From Burkholderiaceae bacterium (GTDB lineage: Bacteria > Pseudomonadota > Gammaproteobacteria > Burkholderiales > Burkholderiaceae_A): a stretch of 34,654 bases of DNA. The stretch covers positions 1-34,654 of the forward strand of contig SGYQ01000016.1 in assembly GCA_004214155.1 (NCBI GenBank). The letters run 5' to 3'. Below are positions 29,209 to 34,654 of the stretch, in pieces; the stretch's first letter is position 1, and every line of letters starts with the position of its first letter. Both the position numbers and the translations under genes were made by a program. The notes under the pieces were generated by a model, which was not told the DNA's origin, ran no database searches, and saw only the letters and a program-made list of their open reading frames with translations.

Positions 29209-30285
29209 ATGAAGTCAATAACGATTATTAAACCGGACGATTGGCATCTTCATTTACGGGACGGCGATTTACTAAAGGCTGTTATTTTTTCGTCATCTAA
29301 CCATTTTCGAAGAGCTTTAGTGATGCCAAACTTATCTCCGCCTATCACCACAGTAAAGATGGCAGAGGCATACAAAAACCGGATTTGTGTTGCCAATAGG
29401 GCAGTCTTGGAGAAAATCAGGGTAAATAATATTGATGCCTATTCGAGTTTTAAACCTTATATGACAATCTACCTCAATTCAGAAATATCATCTCAAGAAT
29501 TAAAACGGGTTTCCGAGTCTCCTGACGTTTTAGCGGTAAAATTTTATCCAGCAGGGGCTACTACCAATTCAACTTTTGGTGTCTCCGAGTTTGAGTCTTA
29601 TTACAGAGTATTTGAGCAAATGGAAAAACTAGATATTGTATTGTGTGTCCATGGAGAAAGTATTAATCCAGAAGTAGATGTTTTTGACAGGGAAGCAAGA
29701 TTTATCGAAGAGAGTTTTGATCCTATGACAAGAAGATTCCCAAACTTACGTGTTGTTTTTGAACATATCTCAACATCGGATGCTGTTAATTTTGTAAAAG
29801 ATCAAAATGAAAATGTTGTCGCAAGTGTAACCCCGCATCATTTAGCTTATAACCGAAACAACCTTTTAGCCGGAAAGTTACGCCCCCATAAATATTGTGC
29901 TCCGTTATTAAAAAGGGAGATGGATCGGAGTTCTTTGGTTCATGCTGTTACCGCAGACAGAAATGAGAAATTCTTTCTCGGGACCGATTCGGCTCCACAT
30001 TTAATTGGTGAAAAAGAGTCTAGCTGCGGTTGCGCTGGTTGTTTTTCTGCTCCATATGCATTAGCAAAATATGCAGAGGTATTTTTTGCAGAAGGTAAGC
30101 TTGAAAATCTCGAAAACTTTGCAAGTTTGAATGGCGCTAAGTTTTATGGTCTTCCTGTAAATAAAGAAAAATTAAAACTGGTGCAAAAGAACAACATTCC
30201 AACGGATTTTTTCATGACCGAGAAAGGAGAAAAAATTGTTCCTTTTGTTCATGGAGAGGCACTTGACTGGCAGGTAGTTAACTAA
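29209..30285 (+). CDS. pyrC: Dihydroorotase (class II, homodimeric type)
   Basis: PyrC cyclises carbamoyl aspartate to dihydroorotate, the third step of pyrimidine synthesis. The 358-residue length and motifs match the E. coli type. Zinc ligands are His13 and His15 (DDWHLHLRDG), the carboxylated lysine Lys111 (VKFYPAGATTNS), and His148 (CVHGE). A further His lies in VFEHISTSDA, and the catalytic Asp is in FLGTDSAPH near residue 260. The ATG is 4 bp after the glycerate kinase stop. The last 8 bp overlap the 3' end of the DUF2062 gene on the other strand. Confidence 0.96.
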   Translation: MKSITIIKPDDWHLHLRDGDLLKAVIFSSSNHFRRALVMPNLSPPITTVKMAEAYKNRICVANRAVLEKIRVNNIDAYSSFKPYMTIYLNSEISSQELKRVSESPDVLAVKFYPAGATTNSTFGVSEFESYYRVFEQMEKLDIVLCVHGESINPEVDVFDREARFIEESFDPMTRRFPNLRVVFEHISTSDAVNFVKDQNENVVASVTPHHLAYNRNNLLAGKLRPHKYCAPLLKREMDRSSLVHAVTADRNEKFFLGTDSAPHLIGEKESSCGCAGCFSAPYALAKYAEVFFAEGKLENLENFASLNGAKFYGLPVNKEKLKLVQKNNIPTDFFMTEKGEKIVPFVHGEALDWQVVN

Positions 30286-30835
30286 TTTGTCGTCTACTCG
30301 TTCTGCGTTTTCTCTTGATTTTTATCCAGACCCACCAGGACCATAAGATAACAATATAAGTTACGAATCCCCCTACTAGAGCAAAGATCGCTAACCCAAC
30401 TACCAGGGGTTTGCTCACGTTCAGGAAGTTGTTGAACAGGCTTGTATTATTTTTTGCTTTGGGAGTGTTAGTCTGATCAGTGGGAGTAATTCCTTGGGAA
30501 ACCTTTTCAAGAGAGTCTTTATTTGGAGTCTTTCCGAGCAAAACTAGCCCAACTTTATAAGCAATAACGTATATCGGAGCAAAAGTCACTGGGTTTGTAA
30601 CGAGCGTACTTCCAATTGCGGTAGGTACATTTGCTCTGAAAATGGTGGCAGCAATAGCCGACGCAGGAATTTGAGCTAACGGCATTAGAAATCCAAAGAA
30701 AATACCGATTGCAACACCTAGGGCCACGCCTCGCCTACTAAAACGCCACAATTGAGGGTTTTTCAGAGCAGGTCCAATCCATTTTACAAACCTATTTTGT
30801 AAAATGGTCTCCTTTTTGGGAAGAAATCTTTTAAT
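30278..30835 (-). CDS. DUF2062 membrane protein, apparent ATT start
   Basis: DUF2062 is a family of small inner-membrane proteins of unknown function. The C-terminal part has hydrophobic helices in GVAIGIFFGFLMPLAQ, TNPVTFAPIYVIAYKVG and PLVVGLAIFALVGGF, followed by a basic tail. A TTG at 30751 would start the protein at MWRFSRRG, but the family-conserved N-terminus continues upstream in the same frame: KRFLPKKE, then LKNPQLWRFSRRGVA. No ATG, GTG or TTG exists there. An ATT at 30835-30833 lies 5 bases after a perfect AGGAGG (30846-30841), which gives a 185-residue protein opening (M)KRFLP as expected. I therefore annotate ATT as the start. Confidence 0.82.
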   Translation of the reverse strand: MKRFLPKKETILQNRFVKWIGPALKNPQLWRFSRRGVALGVAIGIFFGFLMPLAQIPASAIAATIFRANVPTAIGSTLVTNPVTFAPIYVIAYKVGLVLLGKTPNKDSLEKVSQGITPTDQTNTPKAKNNTSLFNNFLNVSKPLVVGLAIFALVGGFVTYIVILWSWWVWIKIKRKRRTSRRQIS

Positions 30836-30840
30836 TTTTA

Positions 30841-30846
30841 CCTCCT
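30841..30846 (-). promoter_or_regulatory. Shine-Dalgarno that decides the DUF2062 start
   Basis: AGGAGG on the minus strand, separated by TAAAA from ATT at 30835. It is the best Shine-Dalgarno match I noticed in the window, and no conventional start codon lies within reach in the conserved frame. Confidence 0.7.
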
Positions 30847-30884
30847 GAATTAATATTTTTCCGATATTTCAATCGACTTTTGAG

Positions 30885-30890
30885 TATTAT
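30885..30890 (+). promoter_or_regulatory. Possible -10 element of rnpB
   Basis: TATTAT lies 7 bases before base 30897, the first base of the P1 helix of RNase P RNA, which is the spacing expected between a -10 box and the transcription start. No convincing -35 hexamer was found upstream. Confidence 0.45.
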
Positions 30891-30896
30891 ATAGAC

Positions 30897-31245
30897 GCGG
30901 AGCAAGTTGGGCGATCGCTGCATTTCTATGTAGAGGAAGGTCCGGACTCCTAGAACAAGGGTGACGGCTAACGGCCGTACGCAATAGGTCATCATAGATG
31001 TCTGAAGGCGATGAATAGGGCCACAGAGACGAGGAAGTATTTGCTTGCAAATACAGATGTGAAACGGGTAACCTCCACCTGGAGCAACACCAAGTAGGCA
31101 TGTGCACGGTTAATTACTGAAAGGTCTGTTCGGCTGAGCATGCGGGTAGGTGGCTAGAGCTTATCAGTAATGGTAAGCCAAGATGGATGATCGCACAGAA
31201 TCTGAGAAAGATTTGGACAGAATCCGGCCTATAGACTTGCTTCGC
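30897..31245 (+). ncRNA. rnpB: RNase P RNA, bacterial class A
   Basis: This is the catalytic RNA that trims the 5' leader of tRNA precursors. The ends pair as helix P1: GCGGAGCAAGT (30897-30907) with ACTTGCTTCGC (31235-31245), with one G-U pair. Universally conserved elements are present in order: GAGGAAGGTCCGGACTCC (30933-30950), ACAGAGA (31023-31029), GTGAAACGGGTAACCTCCACC followed by GGAGCAACACCAA, a loop with AAGGT that can bind the tRNA CCA end (GGT 31123-31125), GGGTAGG, and GACAGAATCCGGCCTATA near the 3' end. The ~349 nt length is normal. Only 6 bases separate its 3' end from the stop of the facing protease gene, and no separate terminator is visible. Confidence 0.96.
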
Positions 31246-31251
31246 ACTCTA

Positions 31252-32541
31252 TTATTCAAGCGCATCAATTCTAGCTAGAGCATTTGGATGGCTGTCGTAA
31301 AATAAAGAAAACCACTTATTAGTGATAACGGGGGCAGAATTTTCTTTATAGAGTTTTATTAAGGCAGAAATTAGTTGGCTTGCCTCTGCATTCTCGGCAG
31401 CGTAGCTATCGGCTTCAAACTCATGCTTTCTCGACAAAATAGCGGTAAGGGGACGTAAAGGAAATAGTGCGTTAGGCAAGATATAAAAAAACACAATAAA
31501 GAATGAGGCTGACAAAATACCTGAGTTTTCTATGAGGTTCATTGTTTCGATTGATATTCCGAAACTTAGAAAGAATAACTGTTCATCGATAAATAAACCT
31601 ATAAAGAAGAAAAAACCAAAAGACGTAAGCGCACTTATTAATAAGCGAGAAGGTATATGTCCACACTTATAATGCCCTACCTCATGAGCTAATACCGCTT
31701 CTATTTCTTTTTCGTTTAATTTTTCTATAAGTGTGTCGAACAAGACTATTCTTTTAGCCCCTCCGATTCCGGCAAAATAAGCATTCCCATGGGAGCTGCG
31801 TTTACTTCCATCCATAGTAAAAAGGCCTTTCGACTTAAATTTACATCGAGTGAGCAACTTTTCTAATCTTTCTTTTAGTAGTCCATTTTCTATTGGCGAA
31901 AATTTGTTGAATATGGGAGCGATAATTAATGGGAAGATAATCATAAAGGACATAGACAAAAGAACAACTAATGCCCACAGCAGGATCCACCAAAGCACCC
32001 CTATTTCCATTCGGTTTGTTATTAGGAAAAGGACAAGATATAAAATAGGAAACATTATAATACCAGACAAAGCCGCATTTTTCGCGAGGTCAGTAATCCA
32101 CAACCGAAAAGTCATTTTGTTGAATCCATGGCGTTCCTCGATTACAAACTGCTTATACAAGCTGAATGGCACGTCAACTAAAAATACAATGCAGTAAAAA
32201 AAGAAAACAAGTAGTGAGCCCGCCAAAACAGCGTTGATTTCCAGGCTTAGGCTCAACAGGTGTCCGTACTGTATAATGTCATCCAAAAATCCTCCGAATG
32301 TCAAAGCCCCTAAAAACACGATTTCCAAAATGTTTCGCTTAATACGATGGTCAAGTTTGTCTCTGGCATACTCTATCGATTTCTTATGGTCAACTATGGA
32401 AATACTATTTCTAAATCTTTCTGGGATAAAATTTAGGTTATTAATCAGATAGTTACTCTGAATTTTGTCTAGAATTACTTGAAATAAAAAAGACAAGATA
32501 ATGAAAAATATAATGATATTGTATATATTCAGATCAGCCAC
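31252..32541 (-). CDS. M48 family membrane metallopeptidase (Ste24/CAAX protease-like)
   Basis: The 429-residue protein has several hydrophobic helices before and after a zinc protease domain. The HExxH motif is AHEVGHYKCGH (His286, Glu287, His290), and the third zinc ligand is probably Glu376 in RKHEFEADSYA. The stretch GSKRSSHGNAYFAGIGGAKRIVLFDTL is typical of the Ste24-like M48A branch. In bacteria such proteins probably degrade or process membrane proteins; prenylated substrates are not expected. The 3' end faces rnpB. The gene is divergent from mraZ with a 251 bp spacer that also carries the mra promoter. Confidence 0.92.
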   Translation of the reverse strand: MADLNIYNIIIFFIILSFLFQVILDKIQSNYLINNLNFIPERFRNSISIVDHKKSIEYARDKLDHRIKRNILEIVFLGALTFGGFLDDIIQYGHLLSLSLEINAVLAGSLLVFFFYCIVFLVDVPFSLYKQFVIEERHGFNKMTFRLWITDLAKNAALSGIIMFPILYLVLFLITNRMEIGVLWWILLWALVVLLSMSFMIIFPLIIAPIFNKFSPIENGLLKERLEKLLTRCKFKSKGLFTMDGSKRSSHGNAYFAGIGGAKRIVLFDTLIEKLNEKEIEAVLAHEVGHYKCGHIPSRLLISALTSFGFFFFIGLFIDEQLFFLSFGISIETMNLIENSGILSASFFIVFFYILPNALFPLRPLTAILSRKHEFEADSYAAENAEASQLISALIKLYKENSAPVITNKWFSLFYDSHPNALARIDALE

Positions 32542-32666
32542 TTTAACAAATTTCCTCTACTATGCAGGTTAAGAAATCAACCTAATATTTTTTTATGGTA
32601 AGACACGTACTATATCGAAAAATTCTGGCTTTAACTAGTTAATTATCCTCAATTTTACATAATCAC

Positions 32667-32695
32667 TTGACCATTTTTTACCTTTCTTCTAAAGT
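32667..32695 (+). promoter_or_regulatory. Promoter of the mra (division and cell wall) operon
   Basis: TTGACC (32667-32672), a 17 bp spacer and TAAAGT (32690-32695) form a sigma-70-type promoter with 5/6 and 4/6 matches to consensus. A start of transcription near 32702 would give a leader of about 90 nt before mraZ. The 125 bp between this promoter and the divergent M48 gene (32542-32666) holds no gene that I can support and presumably carries the M48 promoter. Confidence 0.6.
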
Positions 32696-32729
32696 GGGGA
32701 TAAGTGCATTTTTGTGCATTTTTGTGGAA
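32694..32729 (+). promoter_or_regulatory. Putative MraZ operator: four 10-bp-phased TG repeats
   Basis: GTG occurs at 32694, 32704, 32714 and 32724, exactly 10 bp apart. As 5-mers with 5-bp spacers these are TGGGG, TGCAT, TGCAT and TGGAA. MraZ of E. coli is known to bind TGGGN repeats separated by 5 bp in front of its own gene. Here only the first copy is a full match, but phase and position (from the -10 box to about +28) agree with autorepression by MraZ. Confidence 0.6.
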
Positions 32730-32792
32730 AAAATAGCTTTAATTTCATATATTTTTTATTTTGACTTAACTAATTACTTCATCGTTAAAAAA

Positions 32793-33188
32793 ATGTTCTA
32801 CGGAATCTCCTCACTCAGCTTAGATTCTAAAGGCCGAATTACCGTTCCGGTAAAATACAGGACTCTTCTCGTCCCTAATGGACTGACTTATTTGGCGATT
32901 GTTGAAAGTAATTTTGGATGCCTAGTAATGATGCCTCACAATATTTGGACAGAAAGAACAAGAATTCTTTTAAAGTCTGGTACGGAAATAGAGAAAAGAT
33001 TTTGGATAGGTTTGAGCGATACACCCGAATTAGATAAATTTGGGAGAGTCCTTATTACTCCCATGCTTAGATCAGGGGCTAATATCAACAAAGAGATCGT
33101 TATGCTAGGAGTAGGAGAGAATCTAGAGATATGGGATGCAAAGAGATTACGGCACCACAAGGAAATTGTCAGGGCAAAAAATGAATAA
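32793..33188 (+). CDS. mraZ: Transcriptional regulator MraZ
   Basis: MraZ is an AbrB-fold DNA-binding protein that represses the division and cell-wall operon. I chose ATG 32793, giving MFYGISSLSLDSKGRITVPVKYR, the standard MraZ opening. A TTG at 32667 would add 42 unrelated residues and coincides with the -35 box. Two repeats of the fold are visible: DSKGRITVPVKYR and DKFGRVLITPMLR. At 131 residues it is somewhat shorter than the usual 140-150, lacking part of the C-terminal tail. No clear Shine-Dalgarno is seen. Its last 8 bp overlap rsmH. A promoter and a phased-repeat operator lie 64-126 bp upstream. Confidence 0.95.
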   Translation: MFYGISSLSLDSKGRITVPVKYRTLLVPNGLTYLAIVESNFGCLVMMPHNIWTERTRILLKSGTEIEKRFWIGLSDTPELDKFGRVLITPMLRSGANINKEIVMLGVGENLEIWDAKRLRHHKEIVRAKNE

Positions 33189-34197
33189 AACATCCTCAAA
33201 TTTGCCAGACAAATATTTACATCAACCAGTTTTTCTGGAAGAAGCGGTTGATGGGTTGAATATTTTTTCCGGGGGGACTTATGTTGATGCAACTTTTGGA
33301 CGAGGCGGCCACAGTGCGAAAATATTATCTCGTTTAGGGTTTGATGGAAAGTTAATTGCGATAGATAAAGATCCTGAGGCTATTGAGTATGCCAAGGCTT
33401 TGAACGACAAACGACTATCTCTTTATCATGGAAGTTTTTCAGAATTAGGTAACCTGTTAAAAAGCCTGAAAATAGAAAAAGTAAATGGTGTTTTGCTGGA
33501 CCTTGGTGTTTCTAGCCCACAAATTGACTCTGCCGATAGAGGCTTTTCATTTCAAAAGACAGGCCCGTTGGATATGAGAATGAATACCTCCTCAGGTCAG
33601 ACAGTTTACGAATGGTTGATGGGAGCCACTTTACTACAAATTGAAAAGGTTTTAAAAGATTTCGGAGACGAGAAACTCTCCTCTTTTATAGCCGCAGAGT
33701 TAATTCTGCGAAGGGATAGTAAGGATTGTAGTGCGAGAAAACAATTTCCCGAAACAACTTCAGACCTAGCTGATCTTGTGGTTAGTGTAATAGAAGGGAA
33801 ACGAAAGAGACATTATTATAAAACCCACCCTGCCACGAAAACATTTCAGGCACTTAGGATTTTCATTAATAATGAATTAGAGGAGTTAGAAGACCTTTTA
33901 GAGCAAATTCCAATGATTGTGAGCCATAATGGCCGCCTTTCTGTAATCAGCTTTCATTCCTTGGAACATAGGCTAGTCAAGTTTTCTATGCGGCCTCGAA
34001 AAGTACAGAGCAATAACTATAGTACTCATCCAAAACGATTAGGTTTTTTTTCTGATCAGGATACGATTAAGTTTGCGAATTGCACGATTAAAGAAATAAA
34101 AAAAATAAAACCTTCTAGAGATAATATTCAAGAAAATCCTCGTTCGAGGAGTGCTTTACTGAGAGTGGGAGAAATAATTTGTGCTGAACAGGAGTAA
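33181..34197 (+). CDS. rsmH: 16S rRNA (cytosine(1402)-N(4))-methyltransferase
   Basis: RsmH methylates N4 of C1402 in 16S rRNA with S-adenosylmethionine. The start at ATG 33181 overlaps mraZ by 8 bp and has AGGG upstream. The 338-residue protein begins LHQPVFLEEAVDGL. It carries the SAM-binding DATFGRGGHS (36-45), AIDKDPEAI, the catalytic-region GVLLDLGVSSPQID, DRGFSFQKTGPLDMRMN, and the C-terminal ISFHSLEHRLVK and NPRSRSALLRV. The length is typical, around 310-350. It is second in the mra operon and 3 bp before ftsL. Confidence 0.97.
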   Translation: MNKTSSNLPDKYLHQPVFLEEAVDGLNIFSGGTYVDATFGRGGHSAKILSRLGFDGKLIAIDKDPEAIEYAKALNDKRLSLYHGSFSELGNLLKSLKIEKVNGVLLDLGVSSPQIDSADRGFSFQKTGPLDMRMNTSSGQTVYEWLMGATLLQIEKVLKDFGDEKLSSFIAAELILRRDSKDCSARKQFPETTSDLADLVVSVIEGKRKRHYYKTHPATKTFQALRIFINNELEELEDLLEQIPMIVSHNGRLSVISFHSLEHRLVKFSMRPRKVQSNNYSTHPKRLGFFSDQDTIKFANCTIKEIKKIKPSRDNIQENPRSRSALLRVGEIICAEQE

Positions 34198-34200
34198 CGG

Positions 34201-34479
34201 ATGGATTTAGGAATAAAAGATGTTGTTCTTATTTTTTTAATTGCTGCATCATCAATCTCGTTAATAGATTCACGGCATGCATATAGGGTGCTCTATGAAG
34301 AATCTCAAAGGCAAATTCAATATCAACATAGGCTTCAAGGAGAAATTACTGATTACAAAAAATTGTTAAGCAAACTTAGGGATAAGGCAAGAATCGAGTC
34401 GATTGCGCAAAATGATTTAAACATGGTTCCAGTTAATTTAAAAAACACTATCACATTGAAAATAGAAACAAGTAAATGA
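34201..34479 (+). CDS. ftsL: Cell division protein FtsL
   Basis: FtsL is a small bitopic membrane protein that joins FtsB and FtsQ and activates FtsWI at the septum. The 92-residue protein has one transmembrane helix (about 8-24, VVLIFLIAASSISLID). A heptad-like coiled-coil region follows (YEESQRQIQYQHRLQGEIT), then the usual ARIESIAQNDLNMVP end. AGGAG precedes the ATG. FtsL is poorly conserved in sequence; position between rsmH and ftsI plus topology make the call. The stop overlaps the ftsI start as ATGA. Confidence 0.93.
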   Translation: MDLGIKDVVLIFLIAASSISLIDSRHAYRVLYEESQRQIQYQHRLQGEITDYKKLLSKLRDKARIESIAQNDLNMVPVNLKNTITLKIETSK

Positions 34480-34654
34480 GGGTAAAGTCAATACAACCCT
34501 CGAATAAAATAGGTTACTCGACGCTAGAAATTCGACGGGCAACGGCATGGCGTTCAAAAATCACTTTGGCAGTATTTATATTTGCTTTTTTTGTTGTGAT
34601 TTGTAGGGCATTTTATTTACAGTTTTTAAATGTAGAACAATGGCAAAGGAAGGC
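34476..34654 (+). CDS. ftsI: Septal peptidoglycan transpeptidase FtsI (PBP3), 5' part
   Basis: The frame opens at ATG 34476, overlapping the ftsL stop by 4 bases, and runs off the window. The 59 visible residues have a basic cytoplasmic N-terminus ending near RRATAWRSK and one membrane helix (about 30-46). RAFYLQFLNVEQWQ follows, the conserved segment directly after the helix in class B PBPs. The catalytic domain is outside the window. Identity rests on this segment and on operon position. Confidence 0.9.
   Translation, partial: MRVKSIQPSNKIGYSTLEIRRATAWRSKITLAVFIFAFFVVICRAFYLQFLNVEQWQRK

Noticed and set aside
30850-31107. 85-codon open frame on the minus strand
   Set aside because: It lies across the RNase P RNA on the other strand; the RNA motifs and P1 pairing explain the sequence, and the translation shows no family features.
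32555-32585. Tiny frame ATGCAGGTTAAG... in the M48-mraZ spacer
   Set aside because: Only seven codons before a stop, with no Shine-Dalgarno; probably chance.
32761-32789. Second promoter-like pair (TTGACT and GTTAAA) just before mraZ
   Set aside because: The -10 would end 3 bp before the ATG, leaving no room for a leader, and the match is weak compared with the promoter at 32667-32695.

Overview
The window is a dense, AT-rich bacterial chromosome segment with almost no intergenic space. Gene content and order point to a betaproteobacterium, probably Burkholderiales-like, with a compacted genome. I infer this from remembered neighbourhoods, not a search: cytochrome c4/msrP/lysA/lptM/cyaY/mrcA, aroK-aroB-dgt-gltB-gltD, uvrA/MFS/ssb, fmdB-aspS-nudB, and rnpB close to mraZ-rsmH-ftsL-ftsI. 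No phage, CRISPR array, tRNA or intact insertion sequence is visible.

Layout. 1-1405: 3' part of a c4-type cytochrome, translationally coupled to the periplasmic methionine sulfoxide reductase msrP. 1413-2841 (minus): lysA preceded by a 45-codon lipoprotein gene that I identify as lptM. 2894-5479: frataxin cyaY, tail-to-tail and overlapping with mrcA (PBP1A). 5535-8980: aroK-aroB (shikimate pathway), dgt, and a degenerate Y1-type transposase-like gene. 9070-15259: gltB-gltD, both subunits of glutamate synthase. 15280-18081 (minus): uvrA. 18124-22443: an MFS transporter, ssb, an FmdB-type zinc ribbon protein, aspS and nudB. 22440-26074: a compact DNA-processing cassette of a metallo-beta-lactamase-fold exonuclease, an ATP-dependent DNA ligase and a DUF429 protein of predicted RNase H fold. 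26080-30285: Atm1-type ABC exporter, glycerate 2-kinase and dihydroorotase. 30278-30835 (minus): a DUF2062 membrane protein. 30897-31245: RNase P RNA. 31252-32541 (minus): M48 membrane protease. 32667 to end: start of the division and cell-wall cluster (mraZ-rsmH-ftsL-ftsI) with a readable promoter and MraZ-type operator.

Functionally most of this is housekeeping: wall synthesis and division (mrcA, mraZ, rsmH, ftsL, ftsI, lptM for the outer membrane), amino-acid and nucleotide metabolism (lysA, aroKB, gltBD, pyrC, dgt), and DNA repair and replication (uvrA, ssb, exonuclease-ligase).

The most interesting points are: (1) two genes whose conserved N-termini reach upstream of every ATG/GTG/TTG codon, so they appear to start at ATT (DUF2062 with a perfect AGGAGG; nudB at an A10 tract); (2) the exonuclease-ligase pair followed by a DUF429 predicted nuclease instead of the usual Lhr-type helicase and PdeM phosphatase; (3) 10-bp-phased TG-repeats overlapping the mra promoter, matching MraZ operator geometry; (4) a transposase-like gene with a damaged HUH motif inside a housekeeping operon; (5) genes that I expect in other proteobacteria missing from their usual places (pilMNOPQ between mrcA and aroK, msrQ after msrP).
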